Positions 16,316 to 24,775 of a stretch of 34,283 nt of DNA are shown here, one piece after another; positions within the stretch are counted from its first letter, which is position 1, and every line of letters begins with the position of its first letter. The notes beneath the pieces are model-generated. The model was not told the origin of the DNA. It saw nothing but the letters and a program-made list of their open reading frames with translations, and ran no database searches. The position numbers and the translations under genes are program-made. Origin of the DNA: a bacterium (lineage in GTDB: Bacteria > Calditrichota > Calditrichia > RBG-13-44-9); assembly GCA_020350205.1 (NCBI GenBank), contig CP070707.1, positions 2,537,904 through 2,572,186 on the forward strand, written 5' to 3'.

Positions 16316-17332
16316 TCAGTTCAATTGTGAACTGATTTCAATCATCTGCTGCAATTTTTCCAGTGCAGCCCCCTGATCGATAGAAGCAGTGGCTCGCTCG
16401 ATTCCGGTTTCCAAATTTTTTACAATTCCACTGACCTTTAATGCGGCTGCTGCATTAAGGATTGTTACATCTCTCGGACCGCCTTTCTCACCTTTGAGAA
16501 TGTTTAAAGTAATTTTTTTATTAACGGTTGCACTGCCGCCTTTCAGAGATTCTATGGGCCAGCGTTTCAGACCCAGGTCTTCCGGAGATATTTCGTATTC
16601 TTTTCGCGAATCCCCTTCAATTTCCAGTACATAGGTTTTTCCACAAATGTTCATTTCATCCAGGCCATTCTCTCCACTGACTACCATCGCACTGAAAATT
16701 CCAAATTCCTGCATGACCTGGGCAATTAAAGCAGAAACCTTCTGATCATATACACCGATAAGGTGACGCTTAGTGAGTGCCGGCTTGGTCAATGGATCCA
16801 GAATATTAATGATGGTGCGTGCTCCCAGGCTCTGCCGGATTCCTGCGAAGTTGCGGGGCGAAGGTTTGTACCGCGGCGCAAAAATAAATGCCAGGCCAAC
16901 CTTCTGAAAAATATGATAAAACTGATCCGGAAACAGCTCCGTCTTCACACCCAGTGCTTTTAGTACATCGGCACTTCCGCACTGACTGGAGACCGAATGA
17001 TATCCGTGTTTTACCACCCGGGCACCCGCTCCGGCTGCCACAATCGCTGCCACGGTGGAAATATTGAAAGTTCCCAGATTATCGCCACCCGTTCCGCTGG
17101 TATCGATGGCATTTTCATCATCAATGGAAAGCGGTGTTATTCTGTCCCGGTAGGCCTGTACTGAACCGGCCAGTTCATCCACTGTACTCCCTTTGAGCTG
17201 CAAGGCGATCAAAAAGGCTGAAATTTGTGCTTCGGTGGCTTTATCGGATAAAATCTCTTCCATAACCTTATAAGATTCTTCCCGGCTCAGACTTTTCCCC
17301 TCCATGAATTTGGCAATGGCTTCTTTAATCAT
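16316..17332 (-). CDS. Anthranilate phosphoribosyltransferase-like protein (TrpD family)
   Basis: A 338-residue nucleoside-phosphorylase class III fold enzyme. The phosphoribosyl-pyrophosphate loop GTGGDNLGTFNIST (80-93) and the metal-binding DEMNICG region are conserved. So are the R166 block (GIRQSLGARTIINIL) and the NAAAALKVSG end, which fits TrpD, the enzyme joining anthranilate to PRPP in tryptophan synthesis. The usual KHGN(R) motif is KHGYH (108-112): the Asn that contacts anthranilate is Tyr. GPLTNP is DPLTKP, and the His of the usual P-x-x-HPAMK segment is Lys (K156). No other trp gene lies nearby. It may be a divergent TrpD or a paralogue with another substrate. It lies between a metallophosphatase-like gene and mltG on one strand. 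Confidence 0.82.
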   Translation of the reverse strand: MIKEAIAKFMEGKSLSREESYKVMEEILSDKATEAQISAFLIALQLKGSTVDELAGSVQAYRDRITPLSIDDENAIDTSGTGGDNLGTFNISTVAAIVAAGAGARVVKHGYHSVSSQCGSADVLKALGVKTELFPDQFYHIFQKVGLAFIFAPRYKPSPRNFAGIRQSLGARTIINILDPLTKPALTKRHLIGVYDQKVSALIAQVMQEFGIFSAMVVSGENGLDEMNICGKTYVLEIEGDSRKEYEISPEDLGLKRWPIESLKGGSATVNKKITLNILKGEKGGPRDVTILNAAAALKVSGIVKNLETGIERATASIDQGAALEKLQQMIEISSQLN

Positions 17333-17404
17333 ATTCAGTACCTGATTTGGTTTTGATTTCTATTCTTAATAATCGGGCTCACATCAGCCCGGCATAAAAA
17401 AATT

Positions 17405-18334
17405 TTATTTTTCATTTCCAAAATTACCATGAAAATGCTGTAATCTATCCTTGAAATAAGGTCTTGGAATAATAGTATCCGAAACCGGCAAAAAAGTAGA
17501 TTCAACTGAAAAATTTTCGCCCGCTTTTTCCAGGGTTAGAAGAACCAGGTATTCGCCATCATAACCTGGCTGCACGATTGTCTGCCCTGAAAGTTTTTTT
17601 AGCGCTTGTTCCTGAGAATGACCGGCAAGAATAAGATGAATCTGAGGATACTTTTTCGCAATCCGGAACGCCTCCTGGTATCCGGCATGGTAGAGTAAGA
17701 TAATTAAATCACAGCGAGATGTTAAGTCCTCAATAACTATTGACAAAGTTTTTTCCACCGACAAGATCTCAGGTTCTGGACGGGATATAAATTCAAATGA
17801 CTCCCCCGGGAGTATGCTGGTAATCCCGATTTTTAACCCCACTTTTTCTAAAATTACATATTTTTTTAAAGTGAATGCTCTCCTCTGCCCCAATTCGATA
17901 TTAGCATTTATGAGGGGAACAGGAAAATTGCCGGCCATGCGTTCAAAAAACTTAATTCCCTCAACAAATTCCTGATCTCCCAGCCCCATCACATCATACC
18001 CCAATTGACTCATGAACTCCCAGGCCAGATAATTTGCCGCGGGGATTGGATACGTTTTCAAGAAATCACCATTATCCAATAAAATCAGATCAGGGTGGAT
18101 TCCTCGCAAAGAATCTATCATACCCGATAATTGCAGCAGACTACCCAGTTCATCCGGTTGACAACGGCAGGGTTCCAAATTTCCATTTATGTTAGCGGTA
18201 TATGCGATATAGAAAGGCTTTCCCGCATACAGAACAGAAATGTTACATGAAAACAGGAAAATACTGTTCATCAGGAACTTTAAGATGTGCTTCTCCAGAA
18301 TCAAGGGAAGAAATTTTTGAGTTTTATTAAACAA
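17405..18334 (-). CDS. Exported 5'-nucleotidase/UshA-like protein with degenerate metal site
   Basis: A 309-residue protein with the overall plan of the calcineurin-like 5'-nucleotidase N-terminal domain. It has a signal-like segment (about 13-37) and the LEPCRCQPDELGSL block (53-66) typical of the LEPCGC subgroup. DNGD (87-90) retains an Asp ligand and H216 in LLYHAG is kept. Other expected ligands are changed: the first DxH is NxN, NHE is DQE (120-122) and GHxH is GHSQ (238-241). It may therefore bind metal weakly or not catalyse. The start is uncertain: TTG at 18334 gives a longer basic leader, whereas the ATG at 18271 would leave a very short one. A substrate cannot be named. It is followed by the TrpD-like gene after 72 bases. 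Confidence 0.7.
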   Translation of the reverse strand: MFNKTQKFLPLILEKHILKFLMNSIFLFSCNISVLYAGKPFYIAYTANINGNLEPCRCQPDELGSLLQLSGMIDSLRGIHPDLILLDNGDFLKTYPIPAANYLAWEFMSQLGYDVMGLGDQEFVEGIKFFERMAGNFPVPLINANIELGQRRAFTLKKYVILEKVGLKIGITSILPGESFEFISRPEPEILSVEKTLSIVIEDLTSRCDLIILLYHAGYQEAFRIAKKYPQIHLILAGHSQEQALKKLSGQTIVQPGYDGEYLVLLTLEKAGENFSVESTFLPVSDTIIPRPYFKDRLQHFHGNFGNEK

Positions 18335-18808
18335 TTACACCGCTTTCTATAATTCCTATTTAGCATCCGATCCAAAAAATAACAGTAATTTAAATATAAA
18401 GCAAATCTTATCGGAATCGGATGGGGAAGGTACTTTTAAGAGAATCCTGACCGGTGCTGGTGTCGCCAGATCTATGAACCGGATCTCTTCCAGAATCGGT
18501 TATATTTCAGTTCAATTTATCCAAAGAATACCCTAGTGGTAAAACGACAGTAAGAGGATATTCCGGTATTGTCATAGATTTTCCCGCTCTCTTGCATAAT
18601 TACCAACGATGAGAGGCAAATCACTTCTAAGGCAGTTTTATTGATACAATTAAAGGTTATTTTTCTTCGTAGGACTAAAATTTATAAAAGGTAACTATTT
18701 TCTTGATAAACTGACTATAATTTTACAAATTTCTTAAGAGACTTCGATCATTTACCACCTTGAATATAAATGAGGATTCAAAGATTCAGATAAATCGAGG
18801 TATAGCAT
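18335..18808. other. 474-base gap between divergent genes
   Basis: No gene is supported. The gap separates the divergent metallophosphatase-like and AAA+/RF2-like genes and must contain the promoters of both. TATAAT occurs at 18716-18721 on the plus strand without a matching -35 box. CGAGG at 18795-18799 is the ribosome binding site of the gene at 18809. Nothing else recognisable was seen. Confidence 0.45.
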
Positions 18809-21800
18809 ATGACCGAACCTCTCGTTGGGCTTCTGGGTATCATCATTATTATCATCGTCACTTTATATTTTTCCGGTAAACAAACGAGGCAGCTTCCTCT
18901 ACCTCCAAGTCAACCTCAACCGACATCAAGAGCCTCAGGAATTGCTCAGATTTACCAGATTGCGGCCAATATCAAGGATTTTTTCGATTTCACGGCTCAT
19001 CCCAAAGACCTGCTGGATTTTCCGGAGTTCATGAATGGAGTAAAATTACTTGAAAAGTCTGACCTAAAAGAAGATGCTCTGATCGAATATTTTGCAGGGG
19101 GAAATATCATTATCTCCTGTATGGCCCTGGAAGCTTTAAACCGGCGTTCCATTTCACAGGAGACAGTAGACAAGATCGTGTCATTTGCGGGGCGATGTTA
19201 CCTCTGGCCCATTTACTTTGTACTCAGAACCGTCAGCAATAAAAGCAAGAATCCAGTTATCGGGGCGATTATCGCTCAGGCCAAAGAATGGTGGGCCCAG
19301 GATCGTTTATTGATTCAAATGCTGGAAGTATTCATCAGCGAAAGACTGGAAAAGAAGGAACAACCGACTTTTGGTAACCTGCTGGAAAAGCTGGATAGTA
19401 ATAGTCTGGCTTTTGTCCATAATCTGGTTAATGCGCTGAATCAGGATAGACTGCAGGTTCTAATTGAGGAACTGTCCCAATTAAAAAAGGAAGAGCTGGA
19501 TGTAGATTATTTAAATTCATTCGGCCGACTGTGGAATCAGGATGAATCCAGAGAACTGGTATTCGAACAGAGCGGCATTATTAACAATACCAGCAGGCTC
19601 ATCAGTACGGTTTTTAATGCACCGTTCCGGTCCGCAGTACTGGTTGGAGAGCCGGGGGTGGGAAAAACTGCCGTTTTACACCTGCTGAATTCAAAAATAA
19701 AAAACATGAAATGGAGAATTTTTGAAGCTTCCGCCCATAACGTACTGGCCGGTCAGATTTATATTGGACAGCTGGAAGAGCGCATATACAATTTGGTGAA
19801 AAATCTGGACACCCGTTATGGTATTGTCTGGTATGTCCCCCACATTCATGAATTACTTTATGCGGGCCGTCACTCCCGCAGTCCTATTGGTTTATTGGAA
19901 ATGCTCTTTCCCTATATCGAGGCGGGGAATATTCGCATCATCGGAGAAACTCATCCCGCCGGACTCCAACAAATGATCAATGAACATAAACAGATCAATT
20001 CTCTCTTTGAAGTGATCCGAATTGAACCGCTCAACGATGAGGAGACCCTGACACTGGCCATACAATGGGCTGGTTCTCAGATAAAAGATAAAACCGACAG
20101 GACCGTTGCAGATGAAGCCACTTTAAAGGAAGGCTTAAACCTTGTGAAACAGTTTTTAAGTGATCAGGAGACGCCCGGCAGCCTGTTAAATCTCCTCAAA
20201 CTCACCTGGCGTAGATTACGGATTGCCAGTGCCACCACCCAAAAATTGCGCACCGATGACCTGATTGTGAGCCTTTCCCAACTCACCGGGCTCCCTCAGA
20301 GCATCATTGACGACCGCATGGATCTGGACCTCTCTCAATTACGAGATCATTTTCAAGAGCGGGTACTGGGTCAAACCGAAGCAGTGGAGAGTCTGATCGA
20401 ACGGGTAGCCATGATTAAGGCCGGGTTAACCGATCCCACCCGGCCAGCCGGTGTTTTCCTGTTTGTCGGGCCAACCGGGACCGGTAAAACCGAGATTGCA
20501 AAAACATTATCGGAATTCCTGTTTGGTTCACCGGACCGTATGATTCGGCTGGATATGAGCGAATTTCAGAATCAGGAATCACTTAGCAGCATTCTGGGAG
20601 ATCCCTACGACCGGCAGGACAGTTCCACCCTGGTCTCGCAGATCCGTAAACAGCCTTTCTCGGTGGTACTGCTGGATGAATTTGAAAAAGCCCATCCTAA
20701 GGTCTGGGATGTATTTCTGCAAGTATTTGATGATGGACGACTAACCAGTCGCTACGGAAATACCGCTGATTTCAGACACAGTATTATCATCCTCACCTCT
20801 AATCTGGGTGCGAAACTTCAAACCGGCGAAAGTATTGGATTCACCACCAAATCTTCTATCTTCTCTTTAAAAAGTGTGGAAAAAGCGGTGGCGCAGACCT
20901 TCCGAAAGGAATTCATTAATCGCCTGGACCGGGTGATCATATTTCATCCGCTCAGCCGAACGGTAATGCGGGATATTTTAAATAACGAATTGATGAGAGC
21001 GTTTCAGCGGCGCGGACTTCGTACTCGCGATTGGGCCATTGAATGGGAAGATTCAGCTATCGATTTTCTGCTGGAAAAGGGTTTTACCCAGGATCTGGGG
21101 GCCAGACCCCTGAAACGGGCCATTGACCGTTACCTGATGACCACCCTGGCCATGACCATCGTCAATCGTCAGGTTCCGGAGGGCGACCAATTTTTATTCA
21201 TCCGCAGTGACGGGAATTCCATTACGGTCGAGTTTATTGATCCCAATGGACCTGCTCCGGAAGCCCTGGCAGACACTCCGGTGGGTGAAGTTCCTGGTCT
21301 GGCAAAATTTGAAGTTCCTGCAGGCTTGGAGATTAAAAGTATACTGCTCGATGCTTACGGGAATCGAAATGAGGCTGAATTTTTACAGCAAGAATATCAG
21401 GCATATCACGAAATGATCAACTCCGATGATTGGGTTGAGAGAAAACAGCAGTATTTAAAAGAAACACATCAATCGGGATTTTGGGATTCGGAAGATCGAT
21501 TTGTCACGCTGGGTGAAATTGAATACATGGATCGCATTGAAACGGCTTTGAATACTGCCGGAAGGCTGTTAGACCGTTTGCTGGGCAACCGACCGGAAAC
21601 CCGAACCTCCTTCTCTCCCAAACTGGTAAAGCAGCTCGCCCAGCAGCTTTATCTCATTTCTGAAGCTTACAGTACCTATGAGGAAAAACTTCCCAAGGAT
21701 GCCTATCTTAAAATAGAGGCACAGCCCAAGATGCACAAGGAAACGGAGCGGGTACAAGAATTCTTTGAGCAGATTATCCACATGTATCGCAGCTGGTCCG

Positions 21801-22195
21801 AAAAGAGAAGAATGCGCATGCTGGTTCTACATGAGGTAATGGATGCTGTAAGAAAGGAATTTCAATTTCTGGCGGCAGTCTCCGGTTTCGGTTCATATTC
21901 TATTCTTCAAAAAGAAACCGGGCTCCATGTTTTAGAAGTACCGAAGACCCCAAAAACCCATTTCAAATATAATGTAAATGTCAGGGTATGTCCCCAACCT
22001 GAAAAGCCGGTGCAGAACCAGGAAGCTATTTTGGATCTGGCCAAACAGGCATTTTCCGAGCAAAAGGAGACGGGAGCTCGGATTGTCAGGCATTATCGAC
22101 TGGAACCGTCACCACTGGTGCGTGATAACATCCACAAATGGCGAACCGGGAGAATTGAGCGGGTTCTGGAGGGAGATTTTGATTTGATGGGATAA
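18809..22195 (+). CDS. Membrane-anchored ClpB/ClpC-like double AAA+ protein fused to a GGQ-less release factor 2-like domain
   Basis: A 1128-residue fusion. Residues 5-21 are a membrane helix (Ile-rich) in place of the Clp N domain, followed by about 200 helical residues of no known family. AAA1 (about 240-470) has Walker A GEPGVGKT (280-287) and a pore-loop IYIG (317-320). Its Walker B acidic pair is replaced by P344-H345 and the arginine fingers by S398-L399, so hydrolysis is unlikely. There is no M domain. AAA2 (about 505-800) is complete: Walker A GPTGTGKT (554-561), Walker B LLDE (621-624), R705 finger, sensor 2 GAR (764-766); its pore loop is shorter and lacks GYVG. Residues 881-1061 match RF2 domains 1 and 2 (SGFWDSEDR, DAYLKIEA, HMYRSWSEKR, KETGLHVLEVP), and 1091-1128 match the RF2 C-terminus (RTGRIERVLEGDFD). 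The GGQ domain and the SPF stop-codon motif are absent. I infer a ribosome- or translation-linked unfoldase. Confidence 0.88.
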   Translation: MTEPLVGLLGIIIIIIVTLYFSGKQTRQLPLPPSQPQPTSRASGIAQIYQIAANIKDFFDFTAHPKDLLDFPEFMNGVKLLEKSDLKEDALIEYFAGGNIIISCMALEALNRRSISQETVDKIVSFAGRCYLWPIYFVLRTVSNKSKNPVIGAIIAQAKEWWAQDRLLIQMLEVFISERLEKKEQPTFGNLLEKLDSNSLAFVHNLVNALNQDRLQVLIEELSQLKKEELDVDYLNSFGRLWNQDESRELVFEQSGIINNTSRLISTVFNAPFRSAVLVGEPGVGKTAVLHLLNSKIKNMKWRIFEASAHNVLAGQIYIGQLEERIYNLVKNLDTRYGIVWYVPHIHELLYAGRHSRSPIGLLEMLFPYIEAGNIRIIGETHPAGLQQMINEHKQINSLFEVIRIEPLNDEETLTLAIQWAGSQIKDKTDRTVADEATLKEGLNLVKQFLSDQETPGSLLNLLKLTWRRLRIASATTQKLRTDDLIVSLSQLTGLPQSIIDDRMDLDLSQLRDHFQERVLGQTEAVESLIERVAMIKAGLTDPTRPAGVFLFVGPTGTGKTEIAKTLSEFLFGSPDRMIRLDMSEFQNQESLSSILGDPYDRQDSSTLVSQIRKQPFSVVLLDEFEKAHPKVWDVFLQVFDDGRLTSRYGNTADFRHSIIILTSNLGAKLQTGESIGFTTKSSIFSLKSVEKAVAQTFRKEFINRLDRVIIFHPLSRTVMRDILNNELMRAFQRRGLRTRDWAIEWEDSAIDFLLEKGFTQDLGARPLKRAIDRYLMTTLAMTIVNRQVPEGDQFLFIRSDGNSITVEFIDPNGPAPEALADTPVGEVPGLAKFEVPAGLEIKSILLDAYGNRNEAEFLQQEYQAYHEMINSDDWVERKQQYLKETHQSGFWDSEDRFVTLGEIEYMDRIETALNTAGRLLDRLLGNRPETRTSFSPKLVKQLAQQLYLISEAYSTYEEKLPKDAYLKIEAQPKMHKETERVQEFFEQIIHMYRSWSEKRRMRMLVLHEVMDAVRKEFQFLAAVSGFGSYSILQKETGLHVLEVPKTPKTHFKYNVNVRVCPQPEKPVQNQEAILDLAKQAFSEQKETGARIVRHYRLEPSPLVRDNIHKWRTGRIERVLEGDFDLMG

Positions 22196-22220
22196 GATTG
22201 AATGAGAAGATTTTAATTTT

Positions 22221-22283
22221 GAGAATATCGAATAAAGAACAAGGAAAGATAAATGGAATAAAGCACTTCGATATTCAATATTC
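22221..22283. repeat. ATATTCG-type intergenic repeat with inverted arms
   Basis: GAATATCGAA (22223-22232) and TTCGATATTC (22267-22276) form a perfect 10-base inverted repeat between two convergent genes. The minus-strand reading of the left arm is followed by TTCTTTATTCGATATTC-like text that recurs at 24711-24775. It may act as a hairpin at the shared 3' ends of the flanking genes. Confidence 0.6.
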
Positions 22284-22305
22284 ACTCTTTTCTAAAACCA
22301 AACCG

Positions 22306-24429
22306 CTAAACCCTCTCTTTCTTTTTTTGCGGCAGAATAATCCGAAACACCGTCCCTTTACCCATCTCACTGTCAACTAGAATTTGACCGTGATGTTTTT
22401 TGATGATGTTGTGACTGATGGAAAGGCCCAGACCGGTTCCCACCCCCACTCCCTTGGTGGTAAAACCCGGATCAAATATTCTATTGATTTCTTCCTGGGG
22501 AATACCGCTGCCATTGTCCGATATTTCAACTACGATGTTTTCCTTCTCACTATAGGTTCGAACTTTAATTATCCCATCCTCCTTAATGGCATCCACGGCA
22601 TTGGACAGAATATTCATAAATACCTGGTTTAGTTCGTTTGGATGGCAATAAATCTCGGGAATATCGCCAAATTCCTTTACGATCTCAGCCTTGTTTTTAT
22701 ATTCATGGTAGAGCAGCTCCAGGGTACTCTCCAGTCCCTCATGTATATTTGCTTTCTGGTAAGTCGCTTCATCGAGGCGGGCAAATGTCTTGAGACTTTT
22801 AACAATATGGGCTACCCGCTTGGAGCCTTCCAGAATAATCCGGTTATTGCGGTGAATGGTCACAAAAGACTTATTAAACTGTGGATCATTATCAATATCC
22901 TCCCGGGTACGACAATGTTCCAAAATGTCTGATATCTTATTCAGACTTCGGTCTACCACATCTGACGAGCTATGAATCGCTCCAATTGGATTATTAATTT
23001 CGTGCGCTACGCCAGCCACCAGATTTCCCAACGAGGCAAGCTTTTCACGAATTATAAGCTGTTGCTGGGTTTCCTTGAGTTCCTGCATGGTGGCATTGAG
23101 CTCTTTGTTCTTACTCTCCAAATCAAGGGTGCGCGCCTTCACTTTTACTTCCAGATTTTTACTGTACTCTTCTAATTCCTGCGATTTAGTTTCCAATTCC
23201 TCTGAGTAGATCTTTAGCTGTTTCTGAGCCTTGGAAAATTGGCGCTCCAGGATGTACAGCAAACAGAGCACGAAGACAAACAATCCCCAATGCCAAAACA
23301 TTTTATCACCGGAGATGATGTGTAAACCCATGAGCATATCTCTGACCCCAAGGAATCCAAACAGGAAAAAACCGATACTGAAGATCCTGGCCTCCACATG
23401 TCCGTGAACAGCAAACTTAAATGCCCGGGTCATGGAAACAACCGTAGCAGCAATAAATAAAAAGATGAAGTACTGAAAATAATTGGGAAAGGCGATGAGA
23501 TTTAAAATTTCCAGAAACAGAATCACAATAGCCAGAATAAGAAAACCCTGCCAGAGCCGCCGAAAGATGCCTCTATATCCTGCACCAAAGGTTTGCTCAT
23601 AAAACAGAAAGATACCCACCGGAAAGAATAACTGGGCAGACCCGTTGAAATAATACCAGAAAACCGGATTATTCAGGAAAAGCAGGCGAATCGAAACCCC
23701 GCTCATCAGCATCCCGCCACCGCAGAACGTTAAAATAGCAAAGGAGAAACTGGCCATGGCTTTACCGGTATGCTTGCGAATAATGGCAATCAGTAAGGCG
23801 AAAAGTGCTGTAAAAATGAATAACACCCCCAATACAATCTGATCCAATTCTCTTTTGATGAATATCTCACGATAGAAAGAGAGGTGGGAACCAATTATTA
23901 AATTGCTGAATTTCAGGATTTCCTGATTCGAGGTATAGAATTTAAAGAAGAGATAATCCCCGGTTCTATAGGCAGGTAGTGGAATAATTTGCCATTGAAC
24001 CAGGCTGTATTTCTGATTTTGAATGGTAGTGTCTGTTGAATAAGTGAAGAATTTTTGTTGATTCAGATAAATTTCAAAAGAGCCTAGATAAGCATCAATA
24101 TACAGTGCCGCATCCTCCCAGCTGGGCAGTGGTAATCTATATCTGCACAGAAAATAATTATCTTCCCGCGCTCCTGGCAGTGGCGTCCCTTCCGTCAGAT
24201 TCGTCCAACCATATGCCAGTGAATCCAACTTATGCCAGTCAATATGGCCGTCCGGTTGTAAAGGAACAGGGGGACGAAAAATATCCAGGGATGGTTTCAT
24301 TTCTATAAAATAACTCGAATCCGAGGCAAGATTAAACTGAGCAGGACTCGACCGGATATGTATCAAAACAATAAGGCAGGTAAAAAAAAGCAGGAGCGAA
24401 GAAAATCCACTATATGTGTACTTTTCCAA
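22306..24429 (-). CDS. Orphan 7TM-DISM-type sensor histidine kinase
   Basis: A 707-residue sensor kinase. An N-terminal membrane helix or signal peptide (about 9-27) is followed by an extracytoplasmic beta-rich domain (about 45-185; YRLPLPSWEDAALYIDAYLGSFEIYLN resembles galactose-binding-like/DISMED sensor modules). Seven membrane helices (about 196-393) follow, then a coiled coil (about 398-465). The phospho-acceptor domain has H476 in VAGVAHEINNPIGA, and the HATPase domain has NILSNAVDAI, DNGSGIP and GTGLGLSI. The architecture fits 7TMR-DISM kinases, which sense extracellular ligands, often carbohydrates. No response regulator is adjacent, so its partner is unknown. The gene converges with the AAA+/RF2-like gene (110-base gap) and is flanked by ATATTCG-type repeats on both sides. 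Confidence 0.93.
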   Translation of the reverse strand: MEKYTYSGFSSLLLFFTCLIVLIHIRSSPAQFNLASDSSYFIEMKPSLDIFRPPVPLQPDGHIDWHKLDSLAYGWTNLTEGTPLPGAREDNYFLCRYRLPLPSWEDAALYIDAYLGSFEIYLNQQKFFTYSTDTTIQNQKYSLVQWQIIPLPAYRTGDYLFFKFYTSNQEILKFSNLIIGSHLSFYREIFIKRELDQIVLGVLFIFTALFALLIAIIRKHTGKAMASFSFAILTFCGGGMLMSGVSIRLLFLNNPVFWYYFNGSAQLFFPVGIFLFYEQTFGAGYRGIFRRLWQGFLILAIVILFLEILNLIAFPNYFQYFIFLFIAATVVSMTRAFKFAVHGHVEARIFSIGFFLFGFLGVRDMLMGLHIISGDKMFWHWGLFVFVLCLLYILERQFSKAQKQLKIYSEELETKSQELEEYSKNLEVKVKARTLDLESKNKELNATMQELKETQQQLIIREKLASLGNLVAGVAHEINNPIGAIHSSSDVVDRSLNKISDILEHCRTREDIDNDPQFNKSFVTIHRNNRIILEGSKRVAHIVKSLKTFARLDEATYQKANIHEGLESTLELLYHEYKNKAEIVKEFGDIPEIYCHPNELNQVFMNILSNAVDAIKEDGIIKVRTYSEKENIVVEISDNGSGIPQEEINRIFDPGFTTKGVGVGTGLGLSISHNIIKKHHGQILVDSEMGKGTVFRIILPQKKKERV

Positions 24430-24710
24430 TTTATGGCCTGTTCTGGAGGTTAACGATCAAGTTTATGAATCAAATAACTGCAATCAAAATGGAAAATACT
24501 TCAATCAATAGCACACCTAAATAATAAAATGCACTGATTTAAAGATGGCAACGTCAAGATGAGGATCGAACCATCGCCAATTTTACACCATCAATGCCTT
24601 CGGCACCTCAAACCGTTTGCATATCAATTCTTCAAAAAAGTTCACATCCCTGCGGAGTTATTTACACTGGATAGATATTCAATGTAATTTAAAATCTCAA
24701 GTTTTACTTT
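24430..24710. other. Non-coding gap upstream of the orphan kinase
   Basis: Together with the repeat at 24711-24775 this is a 346-base gap without a gene. It should hold the promoter of the kinase gene. I see no confident promoter, no tRNA and no mobile element. A GGTTCGATCC match on the minus strand near 24560-24570 resembles a tRNA T-loop but no tRNA can be folded around it. Confidence 0.45.
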
Positions 24711-24775
24711 CAATATTCGTTATTCTTTGTTCGATATTCGTTATTCGGTATTCGGTGTTCAATATTCAATATTTA
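24711..24775. repeat. Tandem ATATTCG-type imperfect repeat
   Basis: About eight imperfect copies of a 7-8 base unit (variants of TATTCGT, TATTCGG, GTTCGA, TTCAATA) run up to the stop codon of the gene at 24776. The same vocabulary occurs at 22221-22283 on the other side of the kinase gene. Translated on the plus strand it gives the IFVIRYSVFNIQYL type of text that I recall from intergenic repeats in many FCB genomes. Confidence 0.65.

Noticed and set aside
18400..18540. Protein-like reading frame in the gap before the AAA+/RF2-like gene
   Set aside because: The frame has no start signal, is short, and its translation matches no family that I recognise.
5710..22195. RtcB and a release-factor-like protein in one window, recalling the PrfH-RtcB pairing
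   Set aside because: The two genes are about 11 kb apart on opposite strands. The release-factor-like part is RF2-type without GGQ and fused to AAA+ domains, so it is not PrfH.
24558..24581. tRNA T-loop-like GGTTCGATCC on the minus strand
   Set aside because: The flanking bases do not form a T-stem, and no anticodon arm or acceptor stem can be found around it.
24711..24775. Short tandem repeats as a possible CRISPR array
   Set aside because: Units are 7-8 bases, imperfect and without spacers; no cas gene is present.
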